A stretch of DNA of 64,000 nt from Lycocorax pyrrhopterus obiensis (lineage: Eukaryota > Chordata > Aves > Passeriformes > Paradisaeidae): contig JACSVZ010000009.1 of assembly GCA_014706295.1 (NCBI GenBank), positions 35,785,268 to 35,849,267 on the forward strand. Reading direction: 5' to 3'. Both the position numbers and the translations under genes were made by a program. Numbering within the stretch: position 1 is the stretch's first letter; each line of letters begins with the position of its first letter. Under the pieces are notes generated by a model that did not search any database, was not told where the DNA came from, and saw nothing but the letters and a program-made list of their open reading frames with translations. Below, piece by piece: positions 24,940 through 37,508 of the stretch.

Positions 24940-27900
24940 ACATTTGGGGGTGAGAAACCCCAAGGGAAGGAACTCAGATGTTCGGGTCAGGCCTTAGAAA
25001 AGGTATCAATTCTTCTTTCCACTTAGCACAGCCCGCTGCCTGCCCGGGCTCTTTGTCTCTGCCCTCTTCCCAGTACAGAAAGCATTTCCCTTTTAAATGA
25101 CATCTGAGCGCTGACATGCTGGAGGCACCCATCCTGCATCATCTCTGGCAGATGGTGCAGCTGGCCACGGTTTTTGGGATTGCTTAAATAAAACCACAGT
25201 GCCATATCAAGAAATGTAGAGAAAACGCTCAACAGTGCTTAAGATGTTTAAACATCACAAACTGTCTAAGACTTCAGCTCGCTGTACTGCGCATTTTTGG
25301 TGATGTAACTGTTCTTATTGACTGTAACAGTGAAATCTCCATCATGACTCACTTCATTTTCTTTCTTGGAGGCAGAGGCAAACCTTATGATATTTCTGCT
25401 CTGACCCAATACTAGATTCTTTCACCTTGCTGTGCTAGGAAGAAGTTTGGACAGCTGTAACAAAACAAGTCAAACGCTTGAGGTTTTTGGAGAAGGGAGC
25501 TCCACCGCTGCTGGCATCAGACCGGGGATGCCTTGATGCCATCAGATAAGCAGCTGACCCACTTCTGCAGTCCATAAAGCCAGAAGCACCTCTGCATGGC
25601 TTTCACAGACATCCGAGCAGTTTTAGTGCAAGCAGCGATGCCCAAGCCAACATAAATGCTGTTTTTCCTTTTCCCCTATGGCTTCGCTTGCTTTGAGCTA
25701 ATTAGCCTGATGGCCATTTCCCTGCCCCCTGGAGATACCATGTTTAGTGGTATATGTATTTTGGGAAAAAAGCCTTTTAAGTGAAAATTGTCATTGTTGT
25801 ATCCAGGAGTCATGTAGCTCTTTGTAGCTCTACAGTAAGTCTTCAGCTTTTCTGCTAGTGATTAAAATTAGGTGGGATACCGGAAAATTGCAACTTTAGG
25901 AAATTTTTAGTCACAATTAAATGAAATCTGGGGCTCTAAAAGTGAAAAAAGGAATTTAATTCCAACTTGGGGCTCCTTGAAAGTTTAAGCCCTGGTAGAC
26001 CCCAAAATACATGAGATAACCTTGCAGCATTTGTGAAGCTACCACAAGAGAGCCATTACCTGTAGGAGTCAAAGGAGACCCCTCACATCTGCACTGCAGA
26101 AAGCTACTGAATCCAGTGATATCTGGGAATCTGCCTAAAATTTACTGCATTTCCCAACAAGAGAGGCACTTGGAATGACACTAACGTTCCTGAAACAAAT
26201 GAAGGGGCCTAGGTTTCGTTCTCCAAACCCTCCTCAGTGTTATCTTGCCTCAGGAAAGAGTGCCTGTCACGGCAAAGCGGAGCAGCTTGCAAAGATATTC
26301 AGAAAGCTCGACACGAAGCCAATCCCTGAGAAGCTGAGATGAATTCCTGTGAAGTTGCAGGCAGGTATTTATTTACTGTGCATATTGACTGGCAAACCTC
26401 GAGACATTTCCGAGCACCATCACCGGCGGGCATCACCCCAGCATCCTCCTCACACTGTCTTTCCTCACGGTCCCCAAACTAGTTGGGAAAGCAGCAGGGA
26501 AAGGGCAGGGAGCGCACTCCAGAGCTGCTCACGCATGTCTCCATGAGGGCAGAGCTGTGAGCACGGGCAGCTGGCCGTTCTCCACGGGGACCAGCACACA
26601 GCTCCACCGCGCGCAGGCACCTCCGGCCGCAGATGTCGGCTTTTATTGCTCAGGTCTCCCGTATCACTGGGCCACCTGTACAACATATTTAACATACAGC
26701 AGTTATTCTGTTGCTGTTTGCGCTGAAATAATCTTGGCAGGAAACGGCAGTTAAACCCGGGCATAATTTTTTACACCGTGTGTAATGCCAAAATCACCTC
26801 TTTGGATAAGTAATATACTCTCGTTGCCTTCTTGGTGGAATATAGTATTTCTGGTCCCATCAGAAATTGGCCAGAATTGGTATTTAATATCTGAATGTCT
26901 CCATTCCAGGCCCAGATTGCAATTCCTTGAAAAAAGAAGGGAACTTTTACAAACTCTGGGTTTTAGATGTGGGATACTGTTGGCCCCTTCTCAAATGCCA
27001 AGATGGTGAAAGGCAGCCCCATCACAGAGTTAGGTTTGAATGGAGGCCTCATATTCAAACACAGATCCAGGATTTGGATGTGGCTTTTGGATTTAATCCC
27101 ATTCCCAGCCATATCCATTTGATGTAGCAGAACAGGCTATCACACTGGTTGAAAAAACACTTGGAGCATCTATTGCCTTTTTTTTCAAGTGAATTTCAAA
27201 TTTTCTTTGCCCAAACTGTGAGAGAGGTGACATGACTGAATATTACAAGAACATCATTTTCTGCTGCTGCTGCTGCTGTTCAAGACATACAGTAGGTTTT
27301 TTCCCTCTGTTCGCTTCAAAAATTAGGTTGCTAATGATAATGTTCGTCTCATAGATGATCTTGTACTTTTTAATGATACCCATAGTTTTCCTCCACATAA
27401 ATGACTAAATCCTCACAGAAATCTCTGTCTTGATTAGCACTCCTGCTAGTAAAATTTCACATACTAAATCAGTACCAGCTGTAGCAAGAAAGAATGAAAA
27501 AGGCAAGTGTAAATGTTCCATATGCCCTACCAAATTGGCATCTGTGTCAGTAACCCTGTGTTTTTTTAAACAATTGTATACATACATTCTCAGAAGTGTT
27601 TTGCTCACAGGATTCTGCAAGCAAAATTTCCTCTGTTGGTACATCACTGAAATGTCACATCTAAAAAAACCCCAGCAAGGAGTTTTGCTGCTTCTCCTCC
27701 CTACGCCCAACCCCGGCGCACAATTCAATGAGTTTTGCCTCGAGTTTGCCGCACCTTTGTTTTGACGCCTGCTCCCCGTAACCTGACTCTGGGACACTCC
27801 TGCAGAGCTGCTCCACATTTAGCACTCAGTTATTAGCAGCACCACCGAAAGCCAAAGCTACTACGGCGCCGTAATTATTTCCAAGCTGAACTCAGAAATA

Positions 27901-28380
27901 AGGACTCGAGTTCCAGCTCGGCTGCTGGGGAATGCTGCTCCGATGAGCCAACAGCTCGTCTTTCGCGTGACTCATGAGGGATGATGATGCAGGAGGGAGC
28001 TCGTCCCGGGGACAGCCCAGAGCTCTGACCCAGAATGGGCAGTGACTCAGCTCCATTCTGCAAAATCACGGTTTGGGTGCAGGGTAGGTGATAGTTGGAC
28101 CAGCCTGACACTTGTAAACCGGCTGAGCACCACCTGCTCCATCGCTCTGCTGTGCAGCAGAAGAAAGCCTGGAATACAATGCAATAAATATAAGCACAAT
28201 GCAACTTTAAAGTAACCAACTACGTCCTCAGCAAAAACACTTTCGAGTCAACTCATGCCCATCCTGACACTGGAATTCAGTCGGTATGGCAGAACGGATT
28301 TCCAAAGTTAAACAAACACTAACTAGTGCTCCAAATGGGTAGCAAATGCTGCAGCCTTCTGCAGAAAGGTGATACGGAGC
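24940..28380. other. Unique non-coding stretch with no recognised gene
   Basis: Moderate GC in places (26.25-26.65 kb and 27.7-28.1 kb hold scattered CpGs) but no recognisable exon, CR1 or SINE. A (CTG)6 run lies at 27261-27279. Open frames up to 137 aa at 27405-27818 have an equally open antisense frame. Confidence 0.5.
27261..27279 (+). repeat. (CTG)6 trinucleotide repeat
   Basis: A short pure CTG run in otherwise unique DNA. It is well within the ordinary length for such repeats and is not in a recognised coding frame. Confidence 0.95.
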
Positions 28381-28391
28381 CAGACTGTCCA

Positions 28392-28465
28392 CTGGTGTAA
28401 GTCAAGCTCACTTCACTGGACTTGGGTGGAGCTGTGCTGATCAACACCAGCTGACTGTCTGATCC
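28392..28465. repeat. Ancient palindromic repeat (hairpin), best copy
   Basis: The arms 'ctggtgtaagtcaagctca' and 'gctgtgctgatcaacaccag' form an imperfect inverted repeat from 28392 to 28450. This is followed by 'ctgactgtctgatcc', which resembles the tail 'ctgaggatctggccc' of a palindromic repeat that I remember as common in turtles, crocodilians and birds. Mismatches in both arms show it is old. It may be the relic of a non-autonomous DNA transposon, but the exact family name needs a repeat-library comparison. Confidence 0.55.
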
Positions 28466-28797
28466 ACTGCAAACCCCAGAGCCGGCCATCGTCTTTCCCT
28501 GACATGGGAAGATACAAAGTAAACAGGAAAAATTAAGAAGTAGTTAAGGGCATTAATAAGATGTTTCTGGGAATAATAAGTTATTTCTCTCATTTCCAAA
28601 AGTCAGGAAGACCCTCTTTCCTCACACTCTTGGCCATGACAAAGTGGTGACACTTGTTCTGATTTTTTTCCAGTGCAATGTGGAGTGTATATTTGCACAT
28701 CATGTCATGCCTGTCCATGGTAATCAGAAGCCATTATTTCCAAAAGCTCAAAATTCCCTCCTGGACTCTGGTATGCCAAGTTTTACTTCACAGTGAT

Positions 28798-28830
28798 TTC
28801 TTTTCTTTTCTTTCCTTTTTTTTTTTTTTT
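28798..28830. repeat. Pyrimidine/T-rich tract
   Basis: T with interspersed C followed by 16 T. Low-complexity sequence. Confidence 0.9.
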
Positions 28831-29039
28831 GTTCATGGTTGATTTGTAATTGCTGCAAACAGAAGTTTATAATGGAAATGCTGACAAAACCATAAGTACA
28901 GTGTCACGTTAACGCTACCATTGCTGCCTCTTTGTCAGACTTTCCTTTAACCCTATGAGCCAAGATTTGGATCAAGTAACAACAAAAGCCCAGAATACAC
29001 AGGGCATAGGAGACAGAGTGGAGAAGTGGAGACAAAACT

Positions 29040-29090
29040 CCTGGAATAAAATCCTTGCCTCAGTGAAATCAAAGGGATTTTATCCCTGGT
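29040..29090 (+). repeat. Possible ancient palindromic repeat, second type
   Basis: 'aaaatccttgcctcagtgaa' followed by 'atcaaagggattttatccct' resembles a 'aaatcctggccccactgaag...ggccaggatttcacc' hairpin that I remember as scattered through sauropsid genomes, with part of the centre deleted. Weak on its own. It lies directly upstream of a MIR-like segment. Confidence 0.35.
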
Positions 29091-29107
29091 GTCTAGTCTC
29101 ACTTCTG

Positions 29108-29217
29108 CCAGACACTTGCTGTGCAATTTGGACAAATTTATCCTCTGCAAAATGGACAGGAAAATATGTTCTGCACTTACCTTACAAGTGTTGTAGCATG
29201 ATTAGCAAATCATGCTA
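29108..29217 (+). mobile_element. MIR-class SINE relic
   Basis: The order 'cacttgctgtgcaatttgg', 'acaaatttatc', 'ctgcaaaatgga' and 'cttaccttacaagtgttgt' follows the MIR core ('acttgctgtgtgaccttggg', 'caagtcacttaacctc', 'tctgtaaaatgggg', 'cttacctcacagggttgt') with a deletion in the middle. The element is highly diverged, as expected for an amniote-age SINE. Its end carries a perfect 10-bp inverted repeat (29194-29217). Confidence 0.5.
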
Positions 29218-29219
29218 TT

Positions 29220-32200
29220 AAAGGAAGCAGGGGAAGGCTGAGGATAAATATAAACACTACCTACATATTTATAAAAAAAAATAGGCAAATATTATTCTAG
29301 GAATCCTCTATGCATGGAAGGTGGTAGGATCTTTACTGCTCTGCCTGCATGTATTTACACAGAGACATCAATATAACATTTCCCTGCAACACCCTCATTA
29401 TTTGGGTCTTCTCTCATGTTTGTGATTTTCAATTTTATTCCTGGCTTAGGTCTCATTCCTGACATTTTTATGTAGGTTTTGTATGCAATAATATACATAC
29501 ATTAGATGGTGTTGAAACCATCAACCCGAATTGCTATTTTTAGCGCAGTGCAGAGGATGGGACAGAGACATAAGTGACAATTAAAGAGAATATATTCAGA
29601 GCTGTCATCAGCAAATATTTTTTTCTCCTGCCAGGAATCCTGAGTGCGTAGAAGGGCCTCCTAGGCAAAGTTTTTAAGGCAAAACATTTGGGTCATTCAA
29701 AACAACCCCAAACAAACCCACAAGTAAATGACATCACCAGGAGGCTGGGCTGCTCGAAGGTTCCCAATCGCCGACTTTGCGAGAAAATTCTTATTTGCTC
29801 CCTCAAATTGCTGATCTGCCTCTTTGCTTCTGTGCTACCCATGCACAGTGCCTGCAGATGTATATAATTTACAGAGCTTTCCTCATCAAGGGGATTAGGC
29901 AGCCCTCTTTCAATATGTATAAGAAGTACAAACACACACTTACCCACTATGTTTTACGCCTGCCTGCAACAAACAGCTGAACAGATTGTGATGAAATTCA
30001 GACATTGACAATCTGACAAAAAACTTCTTTTTTCCCTTAAAATCTGGCTTCCAGAAGTTTTGCAAATCTAAATATTTTATTTGAATACCGCGAGGGCCCC
30101 AATCTTATGGAAAGCCTATGAAGCAAACATGGAGATACGTGTAGTTAAGGAGGGGGGAAAAAATAGCACAGACACATACACAAAACACATCTATTTGGTG
30201 CAACTTGCCAATTTTCACAATGATTCGGGTGCGTTTTCTCTGCCTGGCTCCTGAGACTGCTACTAGACTCCTCTAATAAGCACTTTTTACCCACCAGTGT
30301 GTCAACGGTGCTTTAACAGTAGTTTCAGTGTCAAATTGCCCTTTCCTCAGCAGGGATTGTTAAGCCTTTCTGTATTATACTTCCAAGACTCTCACGAGCT
30401 GGAGTTGGGAGATATAATATTTTCTTTGAAGTTTGCGTTTCACAACACACTGGGATGCAAACAAGCTCCAGTTTCTCAGTAGTCAAACAATTCTGGCACA
30501 CAGGGACTAGGACTAAATATTGTACCGAATTTTCTAATTACGTCTTTGTGATATTTACTACACGATGTTAGGTGAAAGCAGATCCTAATCAATATAAAAC
30601 CCCTTGTCTAAACAGGACATCTGGGCTTTGAAATATTCTGTTTGTTGTCTAGAAATTACCCTGTAGCAAGCCACTGTAACAATATAATATCTTAGTCATG
30701 GAAAACTTTGGAGTATTTCTGATAAACTTATCATAAACAGATGAGTGCTTTCTCTCTTTCAGTATTAAGGTGATGTAAAAAGTGAAGATAAAAGTCAGCT
30801 GTATGCATAAAATCATAGAGACTTTTGCCAACAAAATGCTGTGTTTACAAGTTTAAAAGATCCAAAGTCTGAAAAGGCAAAAAATTAGGATTCTTAAAGT
30901 AACACTAACTCAGCCACATGGCACATCCTGGCAAGCATATTTAGCAAAATAAACATTAGCATATTCATATACACATTTCTAGAGCAACGTATTTTTAATG
31001 TGGCCAAACTAATTCAACAATGGGAATCTCAACTTTTCTCATTTTAAGGCCAGATTCTCAGCTGGCAGAGACATATTATTTCAACAAACCGACATCACCG
31101 ACAGCAGCGAAGCAGCAGAGCCGCCTCCTTCTGAGCAGGCAAGTGCCAGAGTCTGATGCACTTACGATGACAAGTCTCTCTTTCTGACTTCATTATCAAT
31201 ATTCATACAACAAGACAGACAGATGTGACTAAGAATCAGCTCCTCAGATAGAATCCTGAGCCTTCCACCACAAAAGCATTCATGAGAGTCGCTTTTCTGC
31301 CTGTATTTTGTCACGAAAAAGAATCAGGAGGAATCCAGCCTCCCTGGCAGAAGGATTTCACAGCATTTCACAGTACAAGACATGGGCAGTTGTAATTCTT
31401 TGGCCCTGAATTTTGGATGATGCTGATTTTTACTGATTCTCTCGGCTTTATCTGACAATTCCTTGGTTTGTTCTTCCGACAGCAACAAACTGCACCGGAG
31501 GGGAGCATCTCCCCGCTCATCACAGACATGTCAACGCAGGATCCATTCCCACATCCAAGCCTTCCCACAGAGAAAGTTTTCTGTGCCGAGGACATTCTCT
31601 CTGGATAACAAGGCAGATCCGGGCTCCCAAAGCAGCTGCCTCTGCAAAGCTGGCTTATCCCGTCACCCCCGAATTGCCCTTGGTGGAGAGGATCTCGGGA
31701 TGGCACTGGGCCAACGGCACCAGCCCTTCTGCCATCCCAACCTCCCAGCACGGGTGCCCTCCCATCGCACCAGGGCTCCACAGCCTGGGATAAGGGGATC
31801 TAAAAATGACACAAAGCCCCCTTTGCCCCACCTTAATACGACCTATGCTAAATCCAGCTTGGCTGGGGCTGAGGATCAAGGCCCTTAGACACTCTTAACT
31901 TAATGCTCCAGGTAGGAATATAACTCCCCCCCATCACCCCCTGTTTATTTTTATTTTTCGAGTGCTCAAGGTCCGGGTCAGGACTACAGCCCCGCTGAGT
32001 GACACACTCTATAAATACGGAAAAACCTCAAAAATTCTCAGTTTAAAGAAAGGTTACATGAAGAGAAGGCAGCCAGAGGCAATTGCATGCAAGTTGTTTG
32101 TATATATTGTGTGCACATAGTTTGTTGTTTGATTTTTTTTTTTTTGACAAGGATCTTGAACCTCACCCAGCTGGACTTGGAGGCATCCGGAGCGAGTTGG

Positions 32201-34935
32201 TTAATTGCTAACAGCCTTCATAGAGACACACAGGGAATTAATCCTCAGATCACCTCTTTTCCCCTTTGCAAGTCACCAAAAAAAAAAAAAACTAGAGAAA
32301 ATCCTAGCTGTCCGTACTATTTCCAACAGTGAATGTTGCCATTTCAGAGTTAGATATGGAAGGAAAAAAATAAAACTGGAAAGCACTTCACACCTTTAAG
32401 CTCTGTAGACTGTTAACAAACCGGAGAGATATTGGCAAAGAGGTTCAAAAGTTAGTAGGGGCGACAGACAGAAGAACAGACAGTGCAATTGCTTAATTTC
32501 CATAAGCGCTCATGCCAAAAAAATCAGATCTGATTAATAATTAAAAAACAAACAAACAAAAAACCCCAATTATTTTGAGAATCTAGAATAAGTCTGACTC
32601 GAAAGTTCAAAAAGGCCTGGACATACAAAAACAAAAGGTTATAGTGCAAATCCCAGCTTTGAGGGTTTTTTACAGCCCTTCCACAGGAGTTGGATGGCTC
32701 CCATCCCACGGGGACACCCACCCTCCCCTGGGACTCTCAGCCAGGAGCACCCAGGCCACAGGGTGGGAATGGCCACCCGAGGGCCGCGGGCCAATTTCCC
32801 AGAGACACCCCCAAGCTCTGAAGATCTAAAGATCCCCTGAATAATCCTATTCAGGGAAAAGAATTATAACCATGAAGGGCAAAAACGGGGGGAAATGGGA
32901 TCCTTCCTCAGGCCCCTGGCAGACACGCAGAGGACAATGGGGAAATAAGAGCTAGCACAAAAGTTTCCTCGAGTACGTCCTCAGCCACTGCGGTTTCAGA
33001 TGAGAATTTCCAGAGGCAGGAACTAAAAGAATATTATGATTTTCTTTGGGGGATTAATTACTTTGCCACTTGTTACCTTTTGTTAGAGGCATGACACCCC
33101 ATAACCTTGATGCACAAGGCACCAGATGTCCATTTAAATGTCAGTTTTGAACGAAAAATGTTTTGTTTTCCCATTTGAGTCCACAAGTTATCTTCTTTCT
33201 GCTAAAACCCCCATGAATTTTAAGGCGAGCAGACAGCAAAACGTGCTACAAATGATACAGACGGGTGCTGAGTTCCCTGGGTGAAAAGAAATAAATAAAG
33301 GCAGTCCTTCCTCCTGCTTGCATTTTCTGGGGATGCGTATCCCCTTACAAATAAAAAAAGTATTAAGAACATGTTATGAAAAATAACAAGGAATAGCAGA
33401 GGAATCAAAAAGTGAGTGGCACTTCAGATGGAGTTTAGCAAATTAAGTCATTGACCTGAAGAGGAGATTAATACCAAACAAGGTGCCCCTTCTTCTGAAG
33501 TAATGAATATTCTTCAAACAGCAAGGGAGCACTGACTGCTGTTTGATGCTGATGACATTGAAAATTTAGGAGAACAGAAATTCCATCATTTTTCATTTGT
33601 ATGCAAATGTGCCTGTTCCAGAAATTAACCCCTGAACCCCATGTCAGTTTTCATCTGGAGGAATTCTCTTCGCTCGCATCACACAGCGCAGCCTTGCTGC
33701 TACCCTGGGGTCACTGGGGCTTCCCCACACACAACAACACAAAACCCTAAAACAAAACAACCAAAAAAAAAAAAAAGGCCCCGAAAAACAAAAAAGGGAA
33801 GAAAGTAGGGTGGGGGAAATTGGCCAAATCATGCCAGGCTTTGTTTCCCCCCATTAATGGGGTATAAAGGAGCAATAGAAGCCAAAGCCTGTTGTAAAAT
33901 GCACATCTCTAATGCCTGGCTCTGGGTCCTGGCATCATTGTCATGCAAAAGGCAGCTCTACCTCTTTAGGCAGAGCAGCACCCACTAATCACTTCCACTG
34001 GTGCTAAGGTGAACCTCGGGCCAATATACAACCCGTATTACTCTTCCTTTCAGCTCGGGCTTCCACTGTTAAAAAGTTCCTTTGTCACTTAGCACCTTAG
34101 ACAAATGCGACTATCTGCATCTGAAGGGGAAAGAGATGATGGAGGTTTTTTAATTGATGTGGATTTAATTATGCTAATTTAGACAGCTGTAAAGCCTTTT
34201 CAGTAGAGCTGCATAATGGGACCAGCAAATACAGGTGTCCTTCACTGCAGGCGCTTAATGTTTAACCTCAGTCGTTTTGTAAGGAAGGGAAAATGCAAAG
34301 TAATGGTTAACCAGCAGAAAGCTCTGTTTCTTGAGGACCTAAAGAGGACACTTCACTTTGATTCTCCCTACAATCCCATTGAGGGCTGCAGAAATCCACA
34401 CACGCTGAGCAGAGCACAAATACCTTTCATTGCAGTGATGAAGATGAGGCTGAGGCAGAAACAAGAGGGTTCCGGTCTGCCACAGACTTCAGCATCCTGC
34501 ACAGGGTGTCCTTTGCTTAATTTAGGCCATCTCTGAATAAATGGTTAATTTAAGACAGCCCTTTCTTGTCCTCTTTTTTAATCTTTTGGATCTGGCCACC
34601 TACAGCACCAGCAATGATTAAAACCAGTAAGGTATTTCCTTCGGGTGTTTTCTTGGTGTATTATCCAGACCCCTCTGAGGCTGCTATGCCTCTACCTTTC
34701 CCAGTATTCCTTATCCCACACCCTACATCCTTTCTCTAGGCTGGGGCTGACACCTCCAGGGACCATTTGGAGATTCATTTCCCAGGTTTGGCTGGGAGTT
34801 TGGCCAGTTTGACTCCCCAGGGTGGCCATGCACCATGAAACATCGATGCTGCTCCCAGTGAAGAGTGTAAATACTTGGCCAAAGGTGAGGAAGGGACCAC
34901 TGAGCTTTTTTAATATAGCATGAATCGCAGACCAG
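29220..34935. other. Unique non-coding stretch with no recognised gene
   Basis: No CR1 is recognised. The GC-rich part at 31.46-31.88 kb gives 137-141 aa open frames on opposite strands over the same bases, with no recognisable domain. A-rich tracts lie at about 32279-32291 and 33762-33776. The block 33.42-33.65 kb is described separately as a candidate regulatory element. Confidence 0.5.
33420..33640. promoter_or_regulatory. Candidate enhancer with SOX-OCT-like composite site
   Basis: A perfect octamer ATGCAAAT (33601-33608) directly follows 'catttgt', giving 'catttgtatgcaaat' at 33594-33608. This matches 13 of 15 bases of the SOX-OCT composite CATTGTTATGCAAAT. About 50 bp upstream a hairpin (33515-33545) has perfect 9-bp arms, 'caaacagca' and 'tgctgtttg'. 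The sequence is unique rather than simple repeat. Function is inferred from motifs only. Confidence 0.3.
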
Positions 34936-34939
34936 ATGT

Positions 34940-35020
34940 GCCTGCGGGTGTTGGAACCAGATGATCTCTAAGGTCCCTTCCAACCCGAAGCATTCTATGA
35001 TTTTATGATTCTGTGATTCT
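34940..35020 (+). mobile_element. CR1 LINE, short 3' end
   Basis: 'ggtgttggaaccagatgatc', 'tctaaggtcccttccaaccc' and the tail 'attctatgattttatgattc' are the last 80 bp of a CR1. The 5' side is truncated. Sequence further left (34.72-34.93 kb) is not recognisably CR1. Confidence 0.93.
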
Positions 35021-37500
35021 TTGACTGCCAGAGGCAGCCTCGGTGACCAGGTACTGTGTGTCCCCTTGAAGCTCTCCTGTTCAGTAGCACTGTCTTATTT
35101 GTATGACCACTTTTTTTTTTTTTTTTAATAATAGAAATTGTTTTTTATGAAATACTTATTAAAGTAGGAATGAAATCTTTGGCATACAAGTTCTGGTAGA
35201 CTTCACTGAAGCAATTTCAGGTGTTACTGGCTGATTTACACGTCACTCTTTGCTGGTGCAGCAAGCACAGTCTGCTCAGGAAGGTGGACTTTGGGCCGTA
35301 CTTTCCTCCCAGAACATCTCTTTTTCAAAGGAGAGCTGCCAGACTGGTGAATATGCTGGAAATATGCACTACACCATCAGATGGAGTTGATTTGGGTACG
35401 GCAGGAGGGAGAAGATTAAATCCAGGTGTACAAAACTATCCACTGCTACATCTTCTTTAGGGCTCCTGAGGCAAAAAGAGATAACAGAAGTGCTTTCCCA
35501 TCACATGATGCAGTGTGTAGCTCCACTAGGAGCTGCTCTGCATATCTGTGTCTGTCTCCACCTGGACAATGCACTATCTCCAATCATTCCTAAAGTGCAG
35601 TAGAAATGGGCTTTTATCCCATTTTACACTGTGCTTATACGATTTGCCCAAGGTCATTGAGAGCAGAGATGGAAATTCAGATTTTTACTTTTTTTCCATT
35701 GTTTGATGCCCCATTGTAACCCAGTCTTTCCCCACCTTTCCCCTCCCTGTCTGCACTTCACCTTCTTAGCTCCAGGCACTGTCTATGGCGATCCTCTCCA
35801 TTTTGGCAAGAGTTCCTGTTCTGGGAAATGCTAACGACGGGCACCGAGGGGTTAGCAAAATCCTGTACTTCAACAGAATTTCCTGGCTTCCAAGTCTGCA
35901 AATTCTGCTGCCTAGATAGAGATAATTCTCCCCAAACACTGAGTCCCCTCATCCCCTCAGCTCCTCCTCAGGAACACCAAGCGAAGAGCACTCCATAGCT
36001 ATTATATTCACATGCATATATTATAAGCTTCAGCTTGACGAGCTCGACGGTGACAGCGTCAATCATCCTTCACTTCACCCTCCTCCTGTGGTCCAAAGCT
36101 GGAATCGGCACCCATGGGCCCACGCTGGGCTCTCTCTCATGGCAGCTGAAGGGCCAAACACCAGTTAATCTGGGAGATATCCTTCCCAACAACCACATCT
36201 GACTTCCTGGCCTGTTTCCCCCAAAGCCTCCTCGGTCGTTCTGGCAGCTGGGACACCAACAATGCGCTTGGGGTTGGGTTGAGTTTTCCTCTTGGCTAAT
36301 CTGAGCTCTTTGATGCCATTTTCCTGGACTCACCCTTGATTACAGTGGACAGTCTCTATTACATTTCCAAATAACCTGATATCCACACGAAAGGCTTTGG
36401 GGTAGGTTTTATTTCAAGTGTTATCCATTCTTACGTTTGCCCGATGCAGAAATGTAAGAGTTGGTCCTAGAGCCAACCAAATCCTGGTGCTTAGCCCAGC
36501 AGGAGATCGAATTTCTTCTGCATATCCAGGATGAAAATGCACAGGCTCCTTACCAGGGACAGCCAATGTACAACATACCAATTTAAGCACTCTGCTCTGT
36601 ATTTTAACAGATTTTAGGAATTTGTGGGAATTCTCTTTAACACTGGAGAGGAAAAGATCTGAAGAAATGCTCTAGCAAAAAAATACACAAATGGGTGCTT
36701 TGATAACTATAAAGTTGCTTTCTTGGACCGAGAGCCCACATTAGGAACCAAATAAAATATTTAAAGGCAAAAATTCTGCAAAGTTTCCTCCCACGAAAGG
36801 GAAAATATGGTCTATGCTACACCAGACCTTCCTTTTGCAAAATCTGTTTAGGAGTTGCCATGAAACAAGCAGGATTCAACAAAGAGCTTGACAATTTCTG
36901 TTAAAGTTGCATTTATATATATTTCTAGGAACGGTTGGTTTGATTCTTCTTTAAAACCAAGTGTCAGGTTGAATTTCAGACCACATATAAATATAATTTT
37001 GCTCTCACATAATGCTTTTGTATCTGGTGAAATTCCATCTACTGCAGCGGTGTTACCTTTCAGTTGCCCTAATGGGAATAAGAGCAGAATTACACTGATA
37101 AAAAAAGCTGCTTACAGAAAGAAATACAGAAAGAAAGAACACAGGAATAAATACTTCCTCTGGCTTATTAAATATATTTGTTTGTCCAAATTGCAGCAAA
37201 GATATTTATTTCAAGGAATATTGTTTGATCAGCAAGAGTAAACACTGATACGTCTTAAACAGCAACATGTAGTTTTTACAATTCATCAAACGACACCTAA
37301 GATTGTTTAGCTGATCAACTAGAAGAAACAACAAAAGGTTTCAGGTCATATAATTATGCCCTTCTGTTTCCCAGCTTTCTTAGAAATCTCTGCCTAAAAA
37401 TAATCCCAGCATCCGGATGCCTTGCAGAATTGGCTTATTTTAAAACATATAAAAACTCTTATTGCAGCCTTAGCCATTTTAAGGTCTCGGTGCTGACATG
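35021..37500. other. Mostly unique non-coding stretch
   Basis: A poly-T tract at about 35109-35126 and one SINE-like relic (35605-35690, separate entry). The rest is unique sequence without a recognised gene. The open frames at 35758-36333 on the minus strand are Pro/Ser/Gln-rich and have no identifiable domain. Confidence 0.5.
35605..35690 (-). mobile_element. MIR-class SINE relic (reverse orientation)
   Basis: 'ttatcccattttacac', 'gatttgcccaaggtca' and 'agcagagatggaaattcag' are successive pieces of the reverse-complement MIR core ('atccccattttacagatg...acttgcccaaggtcacac...gcagagctgggattcg'), with deletions between them. Confidence 0.5.
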
Positions 37501-37508
37501 GAGTAATA

